Source: Candidatus Galacturonatibacter soehngenii (GTDB lineage: Bacteria; Bacillota; Clostridia; Lachnospirales; Lachnospiraceae). Taken from it: a stretch of DNA of 64,000 nucleotides. Positions 57,815-64,000 of this stretch are shown one piece after another. Location of the stretch: positions 372,001-436,000 of the forward strand of contig NZ_WAGX01000005.1 of NCBI RefSeq assembly GCF_008830185.1, read 5' to 3'. How positions within the stretch are numbered: position 1 is the first letter of the stretch; each line of letters starts with the position of its first letter. Made by a program: the position numbers and the translations under genes. The notes under the pieces are model-generated. The model made no database searches and was not told the origin of the DNA. It saw only the letters and a program-made list of their open reading frames with translations.

Positions 57815-59235
57815 TGAACTGACCCCCATAAGTTAGACATAAAAATCTAGCTTAAGGGAGGTCAGTTTTTTATGGCAAAGTACAGTTATGAATTTAAGTT
57901 ACAAGTCGTACAAGATTATTTAAGAGGTATAGGAGGACATAAGTATCTTGCACAAAAGTACAACATTCCTTCTTACAGCAATGTCCAGAAGTGGATTAAT
58001 GCTTACAATGAGTTTGGAGCAGATGGATTGATGCGTTCTAGAAAAAATGAAACATATACTTTTGAATTTAAACTTCATGTGGTAGAGTTATATTTATCAA
58101 CAGAGGTCTCTTATCAGGAGTTGGCTCTATCAGTTGGCATAAACAATCCACCTTTAATTACTAAGTGGGTAAATGATTTTAGAATTGCTGGTCCTGATGC
58201 TTTACGACCCAAACGAAAGGGGCGGCGTACCAAAGTGTCTAAGCCAAAGGAAAACAAATCTAAAACCATTGAAACGGTTAGCAATAATTCAGAGTATTTA
58301 AAACAACTTGAAGATGAAAATCTTAAATTAAAAGCTATTCTCGCATGCACAGGTTTTCCTAAAGCGACATACATGTACTGGCAAAAACGCTTTGATAGGG
58401 AAAATCCAAACGAGGATCTTGAGCAAAGAATCCTTGAAATCAGAAAAGAAAACAAAGATTTTGGCTATCGTCGTATTTATGGAGAATTAAGAAAACAGGG
58501 ACTCATTGCAAACAAGAAACGTGTTCAACGAATTGTTCAGAAGCTAGGTCTTCAAGTTACTTCGTTCACAAGAAAAAGTCGCAAATACAGTTCTTATAAA
58601 GGCAGGGTGGGTAAGGTTTCTCCTAATAGAATTCACAGGAGGTTTGAAACTAATATTCCACACCAAAAGATTACAACAGACACCTCTGAATTTAAGTATT
58701 ATGATATAGATAACAAAGGACGAATGATCATCAAAAAACTCTATCTGGATCCATTTATGGATATGTGCAATAGAGAAATAATTAGTTATGGTATTTCAAA
58801 ACGACCATCAGCTGAAAGTATAATGAATGCTTTAAATGAAGCCATAATAATTACAAACGATTGTAAATACAGGCGTACATTTCATTCAGATCAAGGATGG
58901 GCTTATCAGATGAAGGCTTATAGATATAAGTTGACAGAAAATAAAATCTTCCAAAGTATGTCCCGGAAAGGTAACTGCCATGATAATTCTGTTATGGAAA
59001 ACTTCTTTGGGATTATGAAACAAGAGATGTACTATGGCGAGGTTTATTATAGCTATGAGCAACTGAAAGATACAATAGATAAATACATAAAGTATTATAA
59101 TGAGAAACGAATTAAAGAGAAACTAGGATGGATGAGTCCTGTAGAATACAAGCTCAGCCTCTTGGCTGCATAAAATAATTGCGTAGCAGTTAAAAACTAC
59201 TACGCAATAAAGTCTAACTTATTGGGGTCACATCA
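57815..59235 (+). mobile_element. IS3-family (IS150-group-like) insertion sequence
   Basis: The 1,421-bp element is bounded by inverted repeats: left TGAACTGACCCCCATAAGTT (then AGAC), right complement TGATGTGACCCCAATAAGTT (then AGAC). The flanking CAC on both sides is a likely 3-bp target duplication. It contains one transposase gene and an internal hairpin after it (59179-59208). It sits in the loop of the terminator of the adjacent symporter gene. Confidence 0.85.
57872..59173 (+). CDS. IS3-family transposase, single-frame OrfA-OrfB
   Basis: 433 residues in one reading frame. The N-terminal part (about 1-105) has two helix-turn-helix repeats (YEFKLQVVQDYLRG and FEFKLHVVELYLS) of OrfA. A short coiled segment, YLKQLEDENLKLKA, joins directly to ILACTGFPKATYMYWQKRF, the start of OrfB helper region. 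The rve integrase core shows TTDTSEFKYY (D), FHSDQGWAYQ (D) and ENFFGIMKQEMYYGE (E). Usual members use a programmed frameshift and have about 40 more residues at the OrfA/OrfB join, so this copy seems to have a deletion that fused the ORFs. Confidence 0.88.
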   Translation: MAKYSYEFKLQVVQDYLRGIGGHKYLAQKYNIPSYSNVQKWINAYNEFGADGLMRSRKNETYTFEFKLHVVELYLSTEVSYQELALSVGINNPPLITKWVNDFRIAGPDALRPKRKGRRTKVSKPKENKSKTIETVSNNSEYLKQLEDENLKLKAILACTGFPKATYMYWQKRFDRENPNEDLEQRILEIRKENKDFGYRRIYGELRKQGLIANKKRVQRIVQKLGLQVTSFTRKSRKYSSYKGRVGKVSPNRIHRRFETNIPHQKITTDTSEFKYYDIDNKGRMIIKKLYLDPFMDMCNREIISYGISKRPSAESIMNALNEAIIITNDCKYRRTFHSDQGWAYQMKAYRYKLTENKIFQSMSRKGNCHDNSVMENFFGIMKQEMYYGEVYYSYEQLKDTIDKYIKYYNEKRIKEKLGWMSPVEYKLSLLAA

Positions 59236-59263
59236 CACAATTTAAATGGTGGGCACCTTCTTT

Positions 59264-60610
59264 TTATTTGAGTGCTAGAAAAAAACTTTTTGTTTCTGAT
59301 GCAATTACCTTTCTAAGTCCTATGATACCGATTAAGTTAGGAATTGCCATCAAAGCATTTACAATGTCAGCAATCACCCATACAAGTTCAAGCTTTAAAT
59401 AAGGTCCTACTGCAACAAGAAGTATAAAAATATACCGGTATATCTTTATTCCTTTTACGCCAAATAAATACTCTGTACACCTTTCACCATAATAATTCCA
59501 CCCGATAATCGTTGTAAAGGCAAAGAATACCAAGCCAATTGTTACTATCATTTTACCTAAAGAAACACCTGGTAGTGCAGTGGAAAAGGCATAATTGGTA
59601 ATTGCTGCCCCTGCAAGATCCATATTCCATGCGTCTGTCAAAATAATAACCAACCCTGTCATAGTACAGACAACAATCGTATCAATAAAAGTACCAGTCA
59701 TTGAAATCAAGCCTTGTCGAACACATGACTTTGTCTTTGCAGCGGCGGCTGCAATAGGAGCACTTCCAAGCCCAGATTCATTTGAAAAGACTCCTCTTGC
59801 CACACCATTTTGAATTGCCTGCTTTACTGTTGCACCTAGAAATCCTCCTGCTGCTGCCACTGGTGTAAAAGCACTTTTCACAACAAGGAGTACAGCATTT
59901 GGTAATAAATCAATATGTAAAATTAAAATAATAACAGAACCTAAAATATATAAAACTGCCATGATAGGAACAATCAACTCTGCAACCTTTGAAATAGTTT
60001 TGATTCCATTTATCGTTACCAATGCAACAAGTATTGTAATTAATGTTGCAGATACGACAATCGGAACATTAAATGCGACTTGCGTAGCCTGCGTTATGGA
60101 GTTAATTTGTGCAAAAGTTCCTATTCCAAAGAAAGCAACACCAATACCAAATAGTGCAAAAAGCTTTGCAAGCCATTTAATACCTAAGCCTTTCTCAATA
60201 TAATACATTGGACCACCTGACATTTGTCCGTTTTCATCAATAACTCTGTATTTAACCGCTAACAAACCCTCTGCATACTTAGTTGCCATACCAAAGAAGG
60301 CTGCCATCCACATCCAAAATAGTGCACCAGGTCCTCCTACTTTAATAGCAGTTGCAACACCTACGATGTTTCCTGTTCCAATCGTAGCCGCCAATGCCGT
60401 ACATAACGCCGCGAAGCTACTCACATCGCCTTTTACCTCTTCTCCTACTTCCTTGGAAAAAAGATACTTAAAAGCTAACGGTAATTTAAATATCTGGATA
60501 AGTCCTAAACGTATGGTCAAATAAATTCCAGTTCCTACTAATAGTATTAAAAGTGGCGCTCCCCATATAAGAGAATCAATTTTGTTAAAAATTTCAATTA
60601 GTTGATTCAT
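59264..60610 (-). CDS. Sodium:alanine symporter (AGCS family)
   Basis: 448-residue membrane protein with about ten helices. SFAALCTALAATIGTGNIVGVATAI and MWMAAFFGMATKYAEGLLAVKYR (in part) are the AGCS hallmarks near residues 65-125. SNESGLGSAPIAAAAAKT is another conserved part. It imports alanine or glycine with sodium. Length is typical. GGAGG lies upstream of ATG 60610. Its terminator is interrupted by the IS element, so transcripts may now read into the IS. Confidence 0.93.
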   Translation of the reverse strand: MNQLIEIFNKIDSLIWGAPLLILLVGTGIYLTIRLGLIQIFKLPLAFKYLFSKEVGEEVKGDVSSFAALCTALAATIGTGNIVGVATAIKVGGPGALFWMWMAAFFGMATKYAEGLLAVKYRVIDENGQMSGGPMYYIEKGLGIKWLAKLFALFGIGVAFFGIGTFAQINSITQATQVAFNVPIVVSATLITILVALVTINGIKTISKVAELIVPIMAVLYILGSVIILILHIDLLPNAVLLVVKSAFTPVAAAGGFLGATVKQAIQNGVARGVFSNESGLGSAPIAAAAAKTKSCVRQGLISMTGTFIDTIVVCTMTGLVIILTDAWNMDLAGAAITNYAFSTALPGVSLGKMIVTIGLVFFAFTTIIGWNYYGERCTEYLFGVKGIKIYRYIFILLVAVGPYLKLELVWVIADIVNALMAIPNLIGIIGLRKVIASETKSFFLALK

Positions 60611-60837
60611 ATTTTCCTCCAGTAAAATTATAATTATGCCTTTTTATTAATATTCTTTCATCTGAAATATCATAATATATTTTTAAGCAGATTACAATAT
60701 TTGTTTTTCATTTGTGTATTACATGTTCTATATAAATGAAATGTATTTATTCATTATAACTAATTGATAAATAAAATGATTCCATTTTGGAGAAGATATG
60801 CAAATAAGAACTTATTTTTTAATAAAGGAGATTCAAA

Positions 60838-61254
60838 ATGAATAAAACAATTTTTTCTTATCTTCTCATTATCATGATTGGACTTTTACTTGCTAGCTGT
60901 TCAAACAAAGCATCAGACAATAACGCTTCCACTCAATCAATTGATCATGAATCCACACAATCTGCCCTAGAAGGAGAAGACATTGCAATTGCGTATGCTG
61001 CCACAAATGAACCAAGTAAAATACCCGACAGAGTCTTTACCTTAGAAGAACTAAAAACATACAATGGTGAAAATAATAACCCCGCTTATGTTGCTGTAAA
61101 CGGCATTGTTTATGATGTCAGTCATGTTTTTGAATGGAGCAATGGCTTACATCAAGGACTAATGGCTGGTAATGATTTGACAGAAGAGTTTTCTAATTCA
61201 CCTCATGGAATGAGTACCCTCCAATCCCTCCCTATTGTCGGAACACTTGAATAA
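60838..61254 (+). CDS. Cytochrome-b5-domain lipoprotein
   Basis: 138 residues. A signal peptide ends in the lipobox LLASC (Cys about 20), then a Ser/Asn/Thr-rich spacer. The cytochrome b5-like heme/steroid-binding domain (about 63-138) reads FTLEELKTYNGENNNPAYVA, VNGIVYDVSHVFEW, LHQGLMAGNDLTEEF, SPHGMSTLQSLPIVGTLE. The His in HQG and PHG are the likely axial pair of the clostridial b5 subtype. Heme binding on the outside of an anaerobe is unusual; the electron partner is unknown. GGAG lies nine bases before the ATG. Confidence 0.87.
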   Translation: MNKTIFSYLLIIMIGLLLASCSNKASDNNASTQSIDHESTQSALEGEDIAIAYAATNEPSKIPDRVFTLEELKTYNGENNNPAYVAVNGIVYDVSHVFEWSNGLHQGLMAGNDLTEEFSNSPHGMSTLQSLPIVGTLE

Positions 61255-61344
61255 CGGTAAGCATTTTCTTCCACCTCTTCCATATCTATCCGCTATTCTT
61301 CCAAAAATTATCATGCTATACTTTTGGAATAAAGGAGGGATCAT

Positions 61345-62910
61345 ATGAAAGAAAGAAACATTTACTTCAAACTATTAATTGCTCTTATTATCACCATTGT
61401 TGTTACAGGCTTTTTTCCCAATCATCCAATTTCTTATGCAAAAATTGTTGATAAAATTGCACCTACCACTCCAACAAAATTAAAAGCCAGTTCCATTAAA
61501 ACCACTTCCGTGAAACTAAGTTGGAAGAAATCAAAGGATAATGTTGGAGTAAAGGAATATAGAATTTATCGAAATGGTACATATATAGGAAAAACAAAAT
61601 CCACAAAATTTACGGTTAAAAATTTATCACCGAATAAAAAATATAAATTCTATGTGAAAGCAAGGGATAAAAAAGGAAATACCTCAAAAAAAAGTAAAAA
61701 GATAACGGTTAAAACAAAAGCGGAACCAAAAAAAGCAACAGTCGTAAAACCAACACCCGAACCCGCTCCTACTCCTACTCCTACTCCTACGCCTAAACCA
61801 ACACCTTCCCCAACTCCTGCTCCTACGCCTGCCCCAACTCCTACACCAAGTGCAAACACAAAAAAAATCGTAGGCTATTATGCTGCATGGGCGGCTTATT
61901 CAAAATATTTACCAACAAATATTGATGCTTCAAAACTCACTCATATCAATTATGCTTTTGCCAATATTAGCAAGGACTTAAAAATAACTTTAGGTTATCC
62001 CGATATCGATGAAAATAATATCAAACTACTCAATTCACTTAAAACAAAAAATCCAAACTTAAAGACTCTCATTTCAGTGGGCGGTTGGAATTGGTCTGGC
62101 AGATTTTCGGATGTTGCATTAAGTGATGCTTCCAGATCTACTTTTGCTGATAGCTGCGTTAGTTTTATCAAAAAATATGGTTTTGACGGAATTGATCTGG
62201 ATTGGGAATATCCCGTTAGTGGTGGATTATCAACAAATGTAACTAGGTCTTTGGATAAACAAAACTTTACCTTATTGTTGAAAACAATTCGAGAAAAATT
62301 AGATGTTCAAGGTAAAAAAGACAATACCCACTACCTACTAACTATTGCGGGTGGAGCGGATTCCTCTTATGTAAAAAATGTTGAATTATCAAAGATTGCA
62401 CCATATCTTGATTATGCTACGATAATGAGCTATGACTTACATGGTATGTGGGACTCTTATACCGATTTGCATGCACCATTATATAACAATACCGATAGTT
62501 CACCACAATATAAAACAAGCGTGGACTCGGCAGTGAATGCATGGCTAAATGCTTCTTTTCCATCGGATAAACTCATACTTGGTATTCCTTTTTATGGTTA
62601 TATTTATTCCTCAGTAACCAATACCAACAATGGACTTTATCAAAAATACGGTGGAGCAAATTCAATCAGCTATCAACTAATCGTAAATAATTACTTGAAT
62701 AAACAAGGCTATACAAGATATGTTCATTCCCAATCACTTACTCCTTGGTTGTTTAATGGTTCTGTTTTTATCAGCTATGAAGATAAAGAATCCATTTCTC
62801 ATAAAATGGCTTATATTAAATCAAAAAAACTTGGTGGAGCAACTGTATGGGAACTTAGCCAAGACTCAAACGGTGTACTTTTAAATGCTATCTATAATGG
62901 CATAAAATGA
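61345..62910 (+). CDS. Secreted GH18 chitinase with FnIII domain
   Basis: 521 residues. Signal peptide 1-32 ([20 protein letters not shown]), fibronectin type III domain about 38-120, Pro/Thr-rich linker about 125-165, then GH18 barrel from about 167 to the end. The catalytic motif DxxDxDWE is [11 protein letters not shown] with acid/base Glu288. [14 protein letters not shown] is the other GH18 signature. It degrades chitin outside the cell. GGAGG precedes the start codon. The PT-linker gives a low-complexity repeat. A strong terminator follows. No chitin-binding domain is evident apart from FnIII. Confidence 0.93.
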   Translation: MKERNIYFKLLIALIITIVVTGFFPNHPISYAKIVDKIAPTTPTKLKASSIKTTSVKLSWKKSKDNVGVKEYRIYRNGTYIGKTKSTKFTVKNLSPNKKYKFYVKARDKKGNTSKKSKKITVKTKAEPKKATVVKPTPEPAPTPTPTPTPKPTPSPTPAPTPAPTPTPSANTKKIVGYYAAWAAYSKYLPTNIDASKLTHINYAFANISKDLKITLGYPDIDENNIKLLNSLKTKNPNLKTLISVGGWNWSGRFSDVALSDASRSTFADSCVSFIKKYGFDGIDLDWEYPVSGGLSTNVTRSLDKQNFTLLLKTIREKLDVQGKKDNTHYLLTIAGGADSSYVKNVELSKIAPYLDYATIMSYDLHGMWDSYTDLHAPLYNNTDSSPQYKTSVDSAVNAWLNASFPSDKLILGIPFYGYIYSSVTNTNNGLYQKYGGANSISYQLIVNNYLNKQGYTRYVHSQSLTPWLFNGSVFISYEDKESISHKMAYIKSKKLGGATVWELSQDSNGVLLNAIYNGIK

Positions 62911-62979
62911 TATCAAAGTCACAAGATGAAGGTTTTTACATCCTTGTAACAAAAGGCATAACATAGACCTCATATAAAC

Positions 62980-63020
62980 GAAAGATACCAAGATGTGCGT
63001 TGTGCATCTTGGTATCTTTC
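62980..63020. terminator. Bidirectional terminator between chitinase and AraC/GyrI genes
   Basis: A perfect 16-bp stem, GAAAGATACCAAGATG / CATCTTGGTATCTTTC, with loop TGCGTTGTG. Located between convergent genes, but T-runs are modest. Confidence 0.75.
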
Positions 63021-63031
63021 ATTATCTCTTG

Positions 63032-63880
63032 TTATTTCTTAACAATAGGTATCCATACTTCAAATTTTGCATTTTCAGGATCGGCATTCAGATATACTTC
63101 AATATCAGCTGCATTCCCGTATTCATACCCAGAGGTTGGAAGCCACTCTGTTACAATTCTCTTTTCTAGCTCCTGTATGGAGGTATTCTTTCCCTCTCCT
63201 GAAAAAATAGCCCATGTTGATGCTGGAACCATATATTCTTCCAGCTCTTGATCCAGTGCTTTTTGACTAGCAACTGCTATATAATATTTCCATTCTTCTT
63301 CTGCATTGCAAGCACTGACTCCAAGTAGTCCCATTGGTACTCCTTCCATAAAAGATGCAAGTCTTGGTATTGTACCATCTACCGCTGCTTTTTGCCACAT
63401 TTGTGGTACAACAGCAAAGTTTTTTTCAATTTCTTTTTCCAAAGGCATGGAGATTCCAACCACACGAAAAGCCTCTTTTTTTTCAATTCTGTAATTCATT
63501 TCGCAGTCTCCTTTTATTGTTATTCGGAAGCTGATAGGCGGATATGCTTTTAATATGACACCACTCTCTCTTACTTTTGATGGTGCAATTCCATGAATGC
63601 TCTTAAAAGCTCTATTAAAGGCAGTGGGGGAATCATATCCATATTTTAGCCCTATATCAATCACCTTATTATCCTCCTCTTGCAAGTCAACTGCTGCCAG
63701 AGACATTTTTCTTCTTCGAATGTATTCAGATAAAGGCAGTTCCGCCATATACGTAAACATCCTTTGAAAATGATAAGTTGAACACCCTGCGATTTTTGCA
63801 ACCATATCGAAATCAATTGTATCCGTCATATTTTCTTCCATGTAGTTTATTGCACGATTTAATCGTTCCATCCATTCCAT
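63032..63880 (-). CDS. AraC-family regulator with GyrI-like effector domain
   Basis: 282 residues. N-terminal AraC DNA-binding domain (about 8-105; FDMVAKIAGCSTYHFQRMFTYMAELPLSEY and IGLKYGYDSPTAFNRAFKSIHG) and C-terminal GyrI-like / Rob-type ligand domain (about 125-282; YRIEKKEAFRVVGISMPL and PASTWAIFSGEG). Such proteins sense small hydrophobic or aromatic compounds and often control multidrug transporters. The target is outside the window or unknown. Upstream of the start (63881-64000) no further gene is visible. Single gene. Confidence 0.9.
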   Translation of the reverse strand: MEWMERLNRAINYMEENMTDTIDFDMVAKIAGCSTYHFQRMFTYMAELPLSEYIRRRKMSLAAVDLQEEDNKVIDIGLKYGYDSPTAFNRAFKSIHGIAPSKVRESGVILKAYPPISFRITIKGDCEMNYRIEKKEAFRVVGISMPLEKEIEKNFAVVPQMWQKAAVDGTIPRLASFMEGVPMGLLGVSACNAEEEWKYYIAVASQKALDQELEEYMVPASTWAIFSGEGKNTSIQELEKRIVTEWLPTSGYEYGNAADIEVYLNADPENAKFEVWIPIVKK

Positions 63881-64000
63881 ATCTTTCGCTCCTTACATAA
63901 CAATACGATATAATTCATTTACAAACCTCTCTTATTGTGAACGAATATAGAGAGTATCAAAAATTCTTTGATTTATTTCTACATCTCAATTTGCTTCCAT

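Larger units (their letters stand above)
57796..59264 (-). terminator. Symporter terminator split by the IS element
   Basis: The left arm AAAAGAAGGTGCC (57796-57808) and right arm GGCACCTTCTTTT (59252-59264) are perfectly complementary over 13 bp and now lie 1.4 kb apart. Without the IS and one target copy, they would form a hairpin with loop CACCATTTAAATTGTGT followed by T residues, just after the stop codon of the symporter gene on the minus strand. Confidence 0.75.

Noticed and set aside
61779-61851. CRISPR-like short repeats
   Set aside because: The repeats are the CCTACTCCT-type codons of the Pro/Thr linker, in frame and without spacers.
61650-61859. Gly/Val-repeat frame on the minus strand
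   Set aside because: Antisense shadow of the Pro/Thr-rich linker of the chitinase.

Overview
The window looks like chromosomal DNA of an anaerobic, spore-forming, plant/chitin-polymer-degrading Firmicute of the Lachnospiraceae type (Clostridium phytofermentans-like). This is inferred from the low GC content, strong GGAGG ribosome sites, YesM/YesN-controlled sugar ABC transport, ECF folate uptake, a cell-wall-type bifunctional PBP, a GH18 chitinase and a ROK sugar kinase. I see no tRNA, rRNA, prophage or CRISPR array. There is one IS3-family element and several decayed gene fragments.

Layout. 1-6.1 kb: BMP-type nucleoside ABC importer (lipoprotein, ATPase, two permeases), divergent from a DeoR-type regulator. 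6.2-11.5 kb: ABC-F ATPase, an unusual chemoreceptor, two small membrane proteins, a flavodoxin. 11.6-13.5 kb: asparagine synthase. 13.5-23.9 kb: one long minus-strand operon holding a complete legionaminic-acid (Leg) pathway (legB, legC, ptmE-like, legH, legI, legG, legF), a Maf-type (DUF115) glycosyltransferase and six small proteins. Five of the six share a carboxypeptidase-regulatory-like beta-sandwich pattern and have no signal peptide. A sigma-K-like promoter precedes the operon. I regard this as the most interesting system here: probably cytoplasmic glycosylation of small proteins, perhaps for the spore surface. 24.1-25.8 kb: truncated ArsB/NhaD-like permease, nitroreductase, nitroreductase remnant. 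25.9-37.7 kb: sugar ABC importer with ROK kinase, divergent YesM/YesN two-component system, a degenerate Fic protein, a GH106-like hydrolase and its divergent AraC regulator.

37.7-47.5 kb: RNase J, a Crp/Fnr regulator, a CcdA-TlpA fusion, a 31-residue membrane peptide, thioredoxin, and a 1,908-bp tandem duplication whose two copies look identical (each holds a THF riboswitch-folT gene, a CsoR-type repressor and an HD hydrolase), then a split chromate transporter. Palindromes of the form TGTGA-N5-TCACA lie upstream of the ccdA and trxA promoters and fit the Crp-like recognition helix of the nearby regulator. 47.5-55.7 kb: bifunctional PBP, flavodoxin-ferredoxin protein, proA, tocopherol-cyclase-like protein, dihydrouridine synthase, NifX-like / DUF134 / C_GCAxxG_C_C genes. 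55.8-60.6 kb: broken PII-like gene, c-di-AMP riboswitch-controlled cation/proton antiporter, an IS3 element inserted in the loop of the terminator of an alanine:sodium symporter gene. 60.8-64 kb: cytochrome-b5-like lipoprotein, secreted chitinase, AraC/GyrI regulator.

All assignments come from reading the sequence and remembered family signatures. No database search was run. Duplication identity, riboswitch folds and promoter matches were judged by eye.
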